Assembly (NCBI RefSeq): GCF_009177065.1
Contig: NZ_WEZF01000009.1
Location: forward strand, 186,001-250,000
Direction of reading: 5' to 3'
DNA length: 64,000 nucleotides
Source: Tautonia marina
Lineage (GTDB): Bacteria > Planctomycetota > Planctomycetia > Isosphaerales > Isosphaeraceae
Of the stretch, positions 29,501-37,347 are shown one piece after another. Each line of letters starts with the position of its first letter. Positions within the stretch are counted from its first letter, which is position 1. The notes beneath the pieces were generated by a model, which was not told the DNA's origin, made no database searches, and saw nothing but the letters and a program-made list of their open reading frames with translations. Made by a program: the position numbers and the translations under genes.

Positions 29501-30471
29501 GTGAGCCAGGTTCCCTCAGGACCAGGGCGTAGCTCGACCCCGGAAACCGCCCCCTCGGGACCGATGACCTCCTCCCAGGTCACGCCGGGAGGAAGGGAGA
29601 CGACCAGGGGACGATGCCCTTCCGGCCCCGGATCGATCGACCAGGCGGTGGTCCAGCGGGCAACTCCCGCGGCATCACCCTCCAGTTCGACGAGAGTCGC
29701 GCCTCCGATCCAGGGGCCGGAGGGCCGATCGGGGTCGGGCGCCGATCGAAGCCGGAGGACAACCGAGCCCCCCGGCCCATCAAACCGCCATCGGAGTCGG
29801 CCCGGCTCACCGGTCGGTACCGGCCCTTCACGATAGCCAGGGGGGCCGGATGGAGTAATCCCCTCCGGAAGGTCGAGGATCAACGCCGTGGCCGATCCCT
29901 CGATCAACTCCAGGTCGAAAATCCGCCCTTCGGCCTCAACTCGTGGCCGGAGACGCCATGAGATCGTGACGGCCCGGGTCGATCCCGGGCCTTCCTCCGG
30001 ACCAATCCGCAGAAACGCGCGACCGTCTCCGTCGCGGTGAATCAGGGTGCAAGACGACGGTGACACCTCCTCGACCGCGGGCGACCAGGGCCAGAGGGTT
30101 GCCCAGCGCACCGACGATCCCGGATCGGGGAACTGGAGCAAGGTTTGTCCGACCAGCTCTCCCCCTTCAAGACGGATTCGATGTTCGATCCGCTTCGGCT
30201 CGATCGGGCGGGTCGCCTCGATCAACGCGGACACGCGGCGAGCCTCCTCGACGAGCGTTTCGAACTGATCGGCTGGCATCGAGACCAGGCCCGTCCGGCC
30301 GGGAAACCACTGCTCAAGCATCTCCTCGGCCACCTGAAGCCGAACGACTTCGGGCGGAGCATCGTTGACCGCCTGAAGTGTCCGAGGCCCGATCAGCCCG
30401 GCGAGCATCGCCAAGGCAATCGCGACCGGCAGGGAGATTCGGGGGGGCGAAGCGATCATGTCGACACGCAT
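23551..30471 (-). CDS. Giant beta-rich membrane-anchored protein, two tandem units
   Basis: 2306 residues, no named family recognised. After a signal-like segment (about 6-30), residues up to about 1150 form strand-rich repeats (many alternating hydrophobic/charged strands, Pro/Gly turns). Three transmembrane helices follow (about 1157-1177, 1183-1202, 1210-1230), then a basic loop and a fourth helix (about 1254-1272, GASGVFLLIATVVGAQPASQ) that resembles a second signal peptide. A second strand-rich half runs to the end. Positive-inside charges place both big halves outside the cytoplasm. The first half plus three helices has the same architecture as the neighbouring 1159-residue protein, suggesting duplication and fusion. 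ATG 30471 was chosen; 30459 is an alternative. The upstream gene ends 46 bp before, so an operon is likely. Function unknown; envelope or surface scaffold is inferred. Confidence 0.8.
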   Translation of the reverse strand: MRVDMIASPPRISLPVAIALAMLAGLIGPRTLQAVNDAPPEVVRLQVAEEMLEQWFPGRTGLVSMPADQFETLVEEARRVSALIEATRPIEPKRIEHRIRLEGGELVGQTLLQFPDPGSSVRWATLWPWSPAVEEVSPSSCTLIHRDGDGRAFLRIGPEEGPGSTRAVTISWRLRPRVEAEGRIFDLELIEGSATALILDLPEGITPSGPPGYREGPVPTGEPGRLRWRFDGPGGSVVLRLRSAPDPDRPSGPWIGGATLVELEGDAAGVARWTTAWSIDPGPEGHRPLVVSLPPGVTWEEVIGPEGAVSGVELRPGPEGTWLTVRWRDGLIGPTRLTLSGLAPIDDPSRWLVPVPEPLDAQWTGGPVIVWLDQSWSLLDCTERAGRRLDLDEISVESWQQLERAQIEVGRRPEQSDLPGLALQPERNGLPLAFFADRPAPVAELHLAPARTITSVSVQGTVRLRDGADTLEAEIDVEPPPEAPTLVSFLLSPGWLPDAIRISDGQLASRWEQEQLPDGRRMIRVALPGARSGEIALNDGRRPELIVSASLVQENIRFLELPRLRPVDLAIAEERWSIVSDLGVVLRPVEAEGLAWLDPAAVPSTTSLQSPRPLLSWRWVAPDALGRVVREPIPKRPLAIVNQRVTILDDRLTVEWELQLDAQGESLRTLPFRVRPVPLDVNGPSWSLVAAEGQQSRPLPVTPSVGDESELRLPSDLTGPLSIRGRLELPWDGEGPLPMLDLPRWFETRGTVSLRVDPALRCETRGDLSFRELGIGATSSEADRFSSPSIRLADRFLYEGQPGLLGVRTTRLPASRFEGVILRANLASTPSTDTLTRHRLALDVAAEEAATLGIELPEGAILAAVSSNGRRVEPFEQEGMIWIPLTQLPEVERMSSGRPRRLVVEFVQTVGSGAVEPDRPRFSMPCLSFSWNLAWPTARSLAGVGQALISADPGPDRPGWLPGVSLRRLPRLTALERTMLEQLDELAATQPVGGLRLGDALASWDVGRWPLVVDRSALEALGLGPSTIVPTPSPSGQEESAGSARRALSSLGLLAVPIDTVFLITSPAEAPRISPTSLASGPTRETWVRSLREAVAWGADQSDRFRTVERWRATAGGFSDEAILPLSGSKTESRILRRFVASGWPRHDAGVRSVDRWPWLMLGLGVGALLIVAASIRFQGRGWNAVRLCLLLLVVLGAVVVGERGEPRRSAFVIGPFYAGLIGLVIALIQSRPRPDRDESGASTLIRPRGSAARISLGASGVFLLIATVVGAQPASQADAPGGSPIIAFLIDRGTEVGDESEGPVVWLQETDAERLRAAASARPGDEARPDWPTVGVIRAEHELRPDAEEGWRLESRLTLRFEQEGPAMWSLPIGRPTELEAMVDGRPRPVLIGESADRATVALDGETGLHELVVRQRVHPDNDTSGVRLVLPINPVASASLRVADPPGASGLTLARSFGPITIGADGELRAAIGPSDGIEIRWDRIDQEGNKTEAPGLEGLLLWQALPTSDLLDARLTIRGASPVRELWFAIDPGVAVRSVRAAGAIVESSRIVADDGDRWIARIDPPLSEGAVLQLELRRALRSEASNAAGEPNTDPILRSPPRLEPIGLSRFDGQIALMRPKTWGGRLEAASGNLPMSDQEFEQNWGPFPRGGALDVAGATRFSGLPQVSVPLGPTHPRRLVEPTLQLDLDAGRWEWRLASRISDLDGRAVRKVTLNVPEDLELIDLEAPGLTSWDRPSSDQLRLRFDGLPSSVRPISLTGWLPERSRPMEPGPLVTERPLPWPEWPGLTVEPGTLLLSTPTTALVDYRGADGRSQPIERLATSNNRRRYRPIPLDQPGSLRVESFPAVTVELWSQLVLSSQSARWEALVRYRVSGGPADRIELILPESWAEGAEYELDGMPPVAVRDLGDRIEIDPGRPIWGSTDLRIRSVLPLEDDQPLVFPDLVAWGLGTATGHTIGLVVPSDRPPTLDVSGLALADAVTEQQFATLFPSPLPPDASRKVYRVQPGGWSLVVQPPSTSRGGSSDLEKTRVELVDLTCLIAPEGTVRGHAILELQPQPGPFLTLTAPPGAEAPAAVVDGRPVRPRIGPDGRWIIPLGDGPARRVELVWIDPMPRSESRRGRRLSIPQPLHEGATVLTTVRSAEEDAVSASGGATLPIPAAGLLVERLERAADRLRSRIDRLGSSSTGTDRDSLSAELARVLTLQRQAERSAYWAALMMPDTNEVVRQRGPLRRIVTTREGLDRSLLAAGLADLSETRSSSSDPGPPTDFLSPLRPGLPRHFRSETEAGRAISFDWTPGDTP

Positions 30472-30517
30472 CCGACGGTCAATCTCTTGAGAACGTGCAA
30501 GAACGACAACACGCCGA

Positions 30518-33500
30518 TCATGATGCCGGAGAGTGATCGGAGCGCGTCGGAGGAGCCAGGTCAATCACCTCGTCCCGAAGATTGGAATCGGGCCGAGGCG
30601 ACGACAGGGAAGGCGGTCCAACGAGTGGCGGCCGAGGTCGGATGGCCGTCGAGTCGTCGGACCCGACCAGCGGCGTCGATCCTCCCGAACCCCCCATCCC
30701 CGAGGCTTGATCGCTGGCCGCGGGAGTGGAGCCCAGGGCGCTCTGCTCTCCGAATCGCGGGCCGGGACGACGCAGTTCCACGGCCCGTCGGGTCAAGACG
30801 GCAACCGCGATCAAGAGCCAGCCAACCGCCGAGGATTGGACGACCACGATCGACGTACTCGGCCCCATCAGGATCAAGACCAACAGGGCCACCGCGCCGA
30901 CGATTGGCAACACGCGAGCCCGGATCGGATGCCGAATCAAGACCAGGAGGCCAAACAGCAGAACAACCCCCGAACAGCAACCCACCAACGTGGCCCGCGA
31001 GACGATCATCGCGTTCAACGACCCTGGATTTCCGGGCCGGCTGAACAGATAGCCGTGGTCGCCATTTCGCCCTCCGGTCAGGGGCGGAGCCAGCGTCTCG
31101 GCCGAGCTGCCCGGCCCGCCAATCCAGACGGCCAGTTCCGAAGGCGACATTCCCGGTTGACGCTTCCAGACGTATCCTGCCCAGTACCAGAGATTTTCAT
31201 CCGTAAACCCTCGGGGAACACCCACGAGCGCCTGATTCCAGGGCACGCGAACTTCCCAGAGCGTTTCAAACACGCGACCACCGTCGAGCAATCTCGGCGG
31301 CTGCCAGCGACTCCCGGCCGCCTCCGGAGGAAGCCGGTAACTCATGCCGACGAGGACCCCTCGGGCCGTCTCGGCCGGCAAATGAAGCAGGAACATACCC
31401 GGACGTTCCAGCGCGTCGAGGTCGTCGGATGGGACGGGTTCCCCATCGAGGTAGACGCGGTCAAGCTCGGCCCCGTACGGCAACCGAAAGCCGAGCGATG
31501 GGCCATGATCATCGAACCGAAACCAGGCGGCAATCCTGACCTCGCCATCCGCTCCTTGTTCCGACCGAAGCCAGAGCCGAGAGGCAAGCGACTTCGGCAA
31601 TTCCGCCGGTGCGGAGGCCGTGGCCGAGAACCGAGGACAGACCACCGACGCCGCCCCCGGCGGACGAACCCAGACCTGGCGGATCGGCAGCGGAGCGCCA
31701 CCGTCGGGATTGGTCACCCACTGGTTCTCGGCTGGGCGCCGCCAGCCTTCTCCCTCGGGACGAAGCTCAATGCCTGGGTCGGCGGCGATTTCCACCCGAG
31801 GAGGTGAGGCCGGACGAGGGTCCAGGACCTCGATCCGGGGGATCTCGATCAACGCCGACTCCCCCGGCACCAGGCGCCCCAACTCTTGCAGCCGGTAGCG
31901 AAGCCGAAGCTTGACGGGCGCTCCGCTGACCGGCTGGGCCAGCGTCAGGCGGCGAATCGGCAGCCCATCCGGTCCAGGAGGGATCGGTTCTTCCTGTTCG
32001 ATCACCCCTCGATCGACCAGTTCCCAGCCACGCTCCAGACCGGCAGGAATCGCCAGATCAACCCACTTCAGCTCGCCGTCGGGTGCATAGAGCGTCAGGT
32101 CTTGCTGGACGTCGATCCCGTCTCGAGCCACCCGGACGAGTTGGTCAATCGTCGAGGAGACCGTCGAGGCCCGGGCGGTCAGGGTGAGCGGGACCACCGC
32201 GGCCGGTGCCTCAAATCGGAGCCAGAGAACCCGACGCGGCAGCTCTTCGGACGTACTTGCCCACGGACCGGCTTCCAGGATGGCAGAGGGATCGGTCGGG
32301 ATGACCTCGGCAGAGGCCTGAGCCTCCAGGCCGTTCGACGGAGCCACGTCCAGCTCGGGAGGCACCGCCACCGCCAGTCGACCGCCGTCAAAGCCCGCGT
32401 CAAGCGGCCGAAACACGGATAGCTGCCCCGGCCGTTCGGGGTCGAATCGGACTGTTCCCTCCAGCTTAATCCGAAGCGGAGCCTGCTGCCCATCTCGAAG
32501 CGCAGAGGCCAGCGTCATCTCCAGCACGACGGGGCCGCTGGTCGCTTCGGAGTCGTCCGGCCGGACAAGATCCCAAGTCGAAATGGCCTCGGGAGGTCCG
32601 ACACGATCAATCTCCAACCCCTCGGGCACCTCGACCCGAAGGTTGAAACATTGGCCACGAACCGACCGATAGTCGAGCCACGACTCCACCTTCGCCGAGG
32701 CTCCACCCGGTTCGATCCGTGCAAACGATCGTTGCGCCACCCGCACCATCGGCGGCATCGGCCCGACACGAAGCTGAAGCCCGAACGGCTGATTGGCAAA
32801 TCGAAAGGCCGAAAGAATCGTGGGCCTTGCCCGAGCAATCTCCTCACGGAGATCACGTGGATCAATGCGGCGCAGCCCGTCCTCCGGATCGGCCAGAATG
32901 CGCAGGCCATCCGTTCGGCCAATGGAGAGGGTCCCGGTTTGCTCGATCACCCCTTCAAACGGATGGCCGACAAATCGCACCGAGGCCAGATCGGTTTCCG
33001 GGTCGAAGGTTGGGACCGGCCGACGGGTCGTGATCGCCACCCGAATCGACTCCCCTTTGCGAATCGTCCGGGGGAGCGAAAGGAGCCGACCCCGTCCATC
33101 AAGGGTCGAGGCCGGGGGAATGGATCGCCCTTCCGTCTCAATCTCCAGAATCTCCTCGTCCGGGTCGGGCAAGAAGACCAGGGTGGAAACCTCGCCCCGG
33201 CGGACCTGAATCTCCCAGATCGACTGAGCGGTCAAGGCCCCTTCGCTGAGATCAAGCGAAATGTGTCCTCCCCCCGTCAGAAGCGGAGGCACCGGCGCGG
33301 CCTCATCGCGACGAGGAAGCCAGCGGATCTCCAGTTCGCTGCGAGCGTCGAGCATCGCCTCGATCCGGGATCGGCGCCCCTTGTCAATCATTTCGACGGG
33401 AAGCGGAGCGCCGTCTCCCAGCGTGGCTTCAGCAATCGGCCCCTCGAGGTCGAGTTGCAGTCGGGTCCGGATCGCACGGGGGATCGCCAGGGTCAACCCT

Positions 33501-33997
33501 TTGCGGTCGTCGATTGATCGGACGGGAGCGACCACATCGACCCGAACCGTCCGCAACTGCTCCTCGTCTCTTTGACCTGGCAGGATCACGAACCACCCAT
33601 CCGGTGGTGCGGCCTCCCAGCCGAGCGGAACTCCGTCAGACTCCGCCTCTCGGGGGTAGAGCCCGTCCAGACCGATCGGCACCCGGTGCGGACCAGGGCC
33701 GCGGGCGTAAAGGGTGATGGTCAAGGAAAGACGAGCCAGGCCACCATCTTCCGGCACATGGCCAACCACTTCGACCGCGGTCACCCCTGAAAGGGCCGAT
33801 CGAGCCACGTCCTCCAGTTGTTCCCCCGATCGAACGATCACCACGGGGCTCACCGACTCGGAGCGAGCCGCCGGCTCAGCTCCATCCTCGGATGCCGGAT
33901 CTGCGTCATCCTGTGCCAACGAGGCCCCGGGAGCCATCAGCAGCGTCAGGACCACGCCGATCCAGAGAAGGTCACAATATCGGGCCACGCGGCGCAC
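30518..33997 (-). CDS. Large beta-rich secreted protein with C-terminal membrane anchor
   Basis: 1159 residues, no family recognised. Signal peptide about 1-28 (LLWIGVVLTLLMAPGASLAQ). Residues 45-1000 are strand-rich, with repeated short beta units and very few cysteines. Three membrane helices lie at about 1002-1021, 1030-1049 and 1050-1069; the RHPIRARV loop is positive, hence cytoplasmic. The last 90 residues are a low-complexity Ser/Pro/Gly tail, probably cytoplasmic. GTG 33997 is the chosen start; GTG 33988 has better spacing from GAGGG and is equally possible. It is the first gene of an operon with the 2306-residue protein, and a candidate promoter lies 120 bp upstream. Shared architecture with the first half of that protein suggests a common origin and partnership. 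Function unknown. Confidence 0.8.
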   Translation of the reverse strand: MRRVARYCDLLWIGVVLTLLMAPGASLAQDDADPASEDGAEPAARSESVSPVVIVRSGEQLEDVARSALSGVTAVEVVGHVPEDGGLARLSLTITLYARGPGPHRVPIGLDGLYPREAESDGVPLGWEAAPPDGWFVILPGQRDEEQLRTVRVDVVAPVRSIDDRKGLTLAIPRAIRTRLQLDLEGPIAEATLGDGAPLPVEMIDKGRRSRIEAMLDARSELEIRWLPRRDEAAPVPPLLTGGGHISLDLSEGALTAQSIWEIQVRRGEVSTLVFLPDPDEEILEIETEGRSIPPASTLDGRGRLLSLPRTIRKGESIRVAITTRRPVPTFDPETDLASVRFVGHPFEGVIEQTGTLSIGRTDGLRILADPEDGLRRIDPRDLREEIARARPTILSAFRFANQPFGLQLRVGPMPPMVRVAQRSFARIEPGGASAKVESWLDYRSVRGQCFNLRVEVPEGLEIDRVGPPEAISTWDLVRPDDSEATSGPVVLEMTLASALRDGQQAPLRIKLEGTVRFDPERPGQLSVFRPLDAGFDGGRLAVAVPPELDVAPSNGLEAQASAEVIPTDPSAILEAGPWASTSEELPRRVLWLRFEAPAAVVPLTLTARASTVSSTIDQLVRVARDGIDVQQDLTLYAPDGELKWVDLAIPAGLERGWELVDRGVIEQEEPIPPGPDGLPIRRLTLAQPVSGAPVKLRLRYRLQELGRLVPGESALIEIPRIEVLDPRPASPPRVEIAADPGIELRPEGEGWRRPAENQWVTNPDGGAPLPIRQVWVRPPGAASVVCPRFSATASAPAELPKSLASRLWLRSEQGADGEVRIAAWFRFDDHGPSLGFRLPYGAELDRVYLDGEPVPSDDLDALERPGMFLLHLPAETARGVLVGMSYRLPPEAAGSRWQPPRLLDGGRVFETLWEVRVPWNQALVGVPRGFTDENLWYWAGYVWKRQPGMSPSELAVWIGGPGSSAETLAPPLTGGRNGDHGYLFSRPGNPGSLNAMIVSRATLVGCCSGVVLLFGLLVLIRHPIRARVLPIVGAVALLVLILMGPSTSIVVVQSSAVGWLLIAVAVLTRRAVELRRPGPRFGEQSALGSTPAASDQASGMGGSGGSTPLVGSDDSTAIRPRPPLVGPPSLSSPRPDSNLRDEVIDLAPPTRSDHSPAS

Positions 33998-34119
33998 CCT
34001 CGCTCAGGTCGCGGAGATTGACCGGCCTCGCCGAGACAGGACACGAAGTGAGCCGGATCAACCAGCCGGAGGGGATCGGTTCCGGGCTTTCGATCACGGC
34101 AAGACGAGTCATCCGGCAA

Positions 34120-34149
34120 ATTGTACCACCTGGAGAACCTCGGAGTCAC
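34120..34149 (-). promoter_or_regulatory. Candidate promoter of the giant-gene operon
   Basis: On the minus strand: -35 GTGACT (34144-34149), 18-bp spacer, -10 TACAAT (34120-34125). The -10 matches 5 of 6, the -35 4 of 6. The coding start is about 120 bp downstream at 33997. Confidence 0.45.
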
Positions 34150-34270
34150 GGATCGAACACTCCGGCTCCGGTCCCCATCTCACCTTGTCGAGTCGAGGGG
34201 ATGAGGAACACCCCCTGGTCGGATACGCACAACTCGATCGCTCGTTGCTCCGTCACGTGCGGGCCAAGTC

Positions 34271-35071
34271 CTACGCCCGGCGTCCAATCGCCTCCGTGGT
34301 GGCTAGGGAGGCCTCGTCATGAACGATGCCATTGGAGGCGAGGATCTCCGAACTGTAGAGTTCATAAGGGCCACCGTCGAGTGCCGAGACAGTGCCGCCG
34401 GCCTCACGGACCAGCAGAACCCCGGCGGCGACATCCCAGGGATGGACGTGCGTCCCAAAGCAGACGTCGGCACCTCCCGAGGCGAGCGTGGCGAGGTTCC
34501 AGGCGGTCGAACCGCTTCGCCGAACCGAGTGCGTGCCGGTCGAGAAGCGCTCCATCAAGGCGAGTTGCCGGGGGGCATCGGCGCCGAATCGCGTCGGAAA
34601 GGCCGCGGAGATCAAGGAGCGTTCCAGGCGATCGGCCGAGCTGACCCGGGCAGGCTGGCCGTCCACGGTCGTGCCGCCTCCCAGGCTGGCCGACCACATC
34701 GTGTCGGTCAGGGGGGCGTACACGACGCCGGCGATCAACGTTCCCCGATGTTCCAGGCCGATCGACACCGTCCAGATGGGGAAGCGATGGGCGAAGTTGA
34801 CCGTGCCGTCGAGCGGATCAACGATCCAGCGAAAGGGGCAATCGGGATCGGGCTGAACCCCTTCCTCCTCGGCAAGCAAGGTATGATCGGGGAACTGCTC
34901 GGCCAGCAAGGCGGCAATGGTCCGCTGGCTTGCCAGATCCGCCTCGGTCACCAGATCGCTCGGCCCTTTCTCGCGGGCCTCGACGCGGCCATAGTGCTCT
35001 CGCAACACACTGCCCGCGCGCCGAGCAATCTGCTCTGCGGCGTCTCGATACGCTTGATACGCTTCGGCCAC
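34271..35071 (-). CDS. Inositol-monophosphatase-family protein
   Basis: 266 residues of the magnesium-dependent, lithium-sensitive phosphatase fold (IMPase, also histidinol-phosphatase HisN and CysQ). Seen: TEADLASQRTI (metal Asp), LLAEEEG (Glu pair), the signature DPLDGTVNFAHRFP carrying metal-binding Asp residues, and the C-terminal WDVAAGVLLVREAGG signature. Length is standard. The frame opens at a TTG (35107), but GTG 35071 follows AGAAAGG and matches the usual N-terminus, so it is preferred. It may dephosphorylate inositol phosphate for phospholipid synthesis; a role in histidine synthesis is the main alternative. A strong terminator separates it from the upstream gene, so it is probably monocistronic. 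Specificity cannot be read. Confidence 0.92.
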   Translation of the reverse strand: MAEAYQAYRDAAEQIARRAGSVLREHYGRVEAREKGPSDLVTEADLASQRTIAALLAEQFPDHTLLAEEEGVQPDPDCPFRWIVDPLDGTVNFAHRFPIWTVSIGLEHRGTLIAGVVYAPLTDTMWSASLGGGTTVDGQPARVSSADRLERSLISAAFPTRFGADAPRQLALMERFSTGTHSVRRSGSTAWNLATLASGGADVCFGTHVHPWDVAAGVLLVREAGGTVSALDGGPYELYSSEILASNGIVHDEASLATTEAIGRRA

Positions 35072-35114
35072 GAACCGGACCTTTCTGCGGACTCGATCAC
35101 GACACAACCTCTCA

Positions 35115-35148
35115 AACGCCTTCCTCAGGGAAAACCGAGGAAGGCGTT
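35115..35148 (-). terminator. Strong terminator hairpin
   Basis: Perfect 12-bp stem AACGCCTTCCTC (35115-35126) with GAGGAAGGCGTT (35137-35148), 10-nt loop. It lies 87 bp after the stop at 35235 of the minus-strand gene and before the next start, so it insulates the two units. The T-tract is weak (TGAGAGGTTGTG). Confidence 0.7.
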
Positions 35149-35234
35149 CGAACGGGCTTGATCTTGCCAGAGTCGGGGCAACGGCGCCTATCCCCGTCAG
35201 CGTTCGATCCGACGGGGAACTGGGCCGATTCCGA

Positions 35235-37154
35235 TCAGCGAGCCGGAGTCAATCGGTTTTCCTTCAGCAGGTCTTGCCAGGCCTTCAGGCCAGGCCCCTC
35301 AGGGGAATCGGGATCGTAGCCGAGCGTCTCTCGCCCGGTCAGCATCATCAAGGTATCGAGCGCGAGCTGGCGGACCCCCGCATTGGGCGATGACAGGTCG
35401 GCCACAAGCTCTGCGTAGACCTCTTTTTCTTCGATCTGGTCCTCGGGAACACCCAGCAAGAGGCGGTCAAATGCTTCGGTGGCCTCGGGAGGAGCGATGA
35501 ACCGTTCCAGGAGTCCCCGAACGTCCTCGGCGGGCTCGGTGCCTCGCGCCATTCGTCGCATGACAATTCCGATCGCGGTGCCTCGAACGGCCGGGTCGCC
35601 CGGTCGATTGAGCAACGGCATCACCTGCTCTAGTGCCTCGGGATCGGACCCAGCCATGGCTCCCAGGGCGGCGACCGACAGACTTCGGACGGTCGGGTCC
35701 GGATCCTCGATGCCTTCGAGCAACGTAAAGGTGATCGACCCGGTGGATTGCTCGAACAGCTCCACGAAGGCTTCGCCGGCCTGGATGTCGGCAGGTTGCG
35801 GCTCAGGATCGACGACCCATTGCGGCATCACGGCCGGCTCTGCGCCGAGAATGCCGTCCTCCGGATCGACACTCACCAGGGTCGGGCCTTCGAATTCCTG
35901 CGGATCGCCGTCGTCGAACGTGACGCCCAGAGCGCCCGCGGGACAGAGAATCGTCAACAACGGACGACCCGCCGGCTGTCCTGGCACCTTCAACCCCATC
36001 CACGACAGACCGACCGGCCGCCCCGGGGGTAACTGGAGCGAGAGGGTTCGCCCTTCGAACCCGACGGCGATCGGCTCCTCAGCATTGGGAGACCGGAGCA
36101 CGACACTCCCGTCAATCAAAGCAAACCGTGGCGTGTCGGCCAGTGCTGGCGGTTCCACGCGCAGCTCGGACTGAGCGATCAAGGTGATTCGAACCGAGCC
36201 CATGCTCAAGGTGGTGCGGAACGGGGCCAGATTGACGACGCGATCTCCCGGAGCAAGGGAATCGTCGGCGGAGAGCCGTTCCCAGGTCGGATTGGCCCGC
36301 AAGACGATGCCGTCGGTCTGCTCGACGACCGCCACGTCCCCTGCCGCCAGGGGAGCCTCGGGCTCGGCGGGCTCAGCGGGTTGCTCCGGAGTCGGTTCAG
36401 GTTCGGGTTCGGGCTGATCCGTTTCTTCGACCCGAGCGGGCTCTGAGAGAGGCGGCGGAGCAGGCCGAGCGTCCCCCTCCTCGTCCGCGACCTCCTCATC
36501 CGGTTCTTTGGCCGCATCGGGATCGAATTGCGCAGCGGCCAGGGAATCCGCCTCCTGAATCTGAACACCGGCGTACCGAAGGTTCAGATATCCGACCGCT
36601 CCCAGCACGACGATCAGGAGCACGGCCACCAGCCAGGGAACCACCTGTTCGAACCACGATCGTGGGACCGGAGCCGTCTTCGCCCAGGGGGCCTCGGGGG
36701 CTCCAGACACGGCGTCGGGAACCATTCCGGCCGCGGGGGGAACCGCCACTCGATAGTTGGTGCGAACCGCTTCCGGCCCCTTGAAGAGGCGATACATGCG
36801 GTATCGGGACTCAGAAGGCACCTTGGCCTTGTTCTTGATCAGGCTGAGAATCTGGTGACAACTGGCGGCCTCGGCCAGGTGAACGTCAGACTCCAGGCAG
36901 AGTTTTTCGTATTCGGCGACCTTCTCGGCTTCCAGCTCGTTATCAAGGTAGGCGGCCACGGTGTTCGGATCCACCGCCTCGGGACCGCTGGTCGGCGGAA
37001 TCGTCAATCGACGACGGCGCGTGACCTTGCGAATGCGCTCGATGAGCGTCTGGGCGAACGGGGTGCTCGAAACCTGCGTGCCAATCTCGCGAACTTCTTC
37101 CGGCGGAAGAGTATCGTCGAGCCAGGCGAGCAGCGTGCGGAGAGTCAATCGCAT
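35235..37154 (-). CDS. Anti-sigma-like membrane protein with FecR-like and HEAT-like parts
   Basis: 639 residues. The N-terminal 110 residues are helical with a Cys/His cluster (Cys in EKLCLES, then SCHQIL), resembling zinc anti-sigma domains. One transmembrane helix (VVPWLVAVLLIVVLGAVGYL) lies near 175-200. A Glu/Pro-rich spacer (PEPEPEPTPEQPAEPAEPE) leads to a periplasmic beta domain with FecR-like repeats (GDRVVNLAPFRTTLSMGSV, FALIDGSVVLRSP). The C-terminal 180 residues look like HEAT repeats (DPDPTVRSLSVAALGAMAG). The pattern suggests a signal-transducing anti-sigma factor, but no ECF sigma gene is adjacent. ATG 37154 is preferred over the TTG at 37172. Domain calls are from pattern only; a structural envelope protein is the alternative. 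Confidence 0.72.
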   Translation of the reverse strand: MRLTLRTLLAWLDDTLPPEEVREIGTQVSSTPFAQTLIERIRKVTRRRRLTIPPTSGPEAVDPNTVAAYLDNELEAEKVAEYEKLCLESDVHLAEAASCHQILSLIKNKAKVPSESRYRMYRLFKGPEAVRTNYRVAVPPAAGMVPDAVSGAPEAPWAKTAPVPRSWFEQVVPWLVAVLLIVVLGAVGYLNLRYAGVQIQEADSLAAAQFDPDAAKEPDEEVADEEGDARPAPPPLSEPARVEETDQPEPEPEPTPEQPAEPAEPEAPLAAGDVAVVEQTDGIVLRANPTWERLSADDSLAPGDRVVNLAPFRTTLSMGSVRITLIAQSELRVEPPALADTPRFALIDGSVVLRSPNAEEPIAVGFEGRTLSLQLPPGRPVGLSWMGLKVPGQPAGRPLLTILCPAGALGVTFDDGDPQEFEGPTLVSVDPEDGILGAEPAVMPQWVVDPEPQPADIQAGEAFVELFEQSTGSITFTLLEGIEDPDPTVRSLSVAALGAMAGSDPEALEQVMPLLNRPGDPAVRGTAIGIVMRRMARGTEPAEDVRGLLERFIAPPEATEAFDRLLLGVPEDQIEEKEVYAELVADLSSPNAGVRQLALDTLMMLTGRETLGYDPDSPEGPGLKAWQDLLKENRLTPAR

Positions 37155-37347
37155 CGGAATCGCTCGGGTCAAGAGGATGAGGCGAGCCGCTCGGAGGTCT
37201 GTGGCCTCCGGCTCCGAAACGCTCCCCTCACCCTTCTATCTGTGCCCCGAGCGAAGGCGATCCGTCGAAAATTTCAAAAAATTCGCCAGCCGAGGCCGTT
37301 CCGCCCGGAACAATCCCTCCGCTTTGATCCGCAATCGCGTCTCTTGA

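Noticed and set aside
37221-37250. CCCCTCACCC-containing stretch resembling the REP-like element
   Set aside because: Only about ten bases match the element at 55190-55259, so chance similarity is likely.
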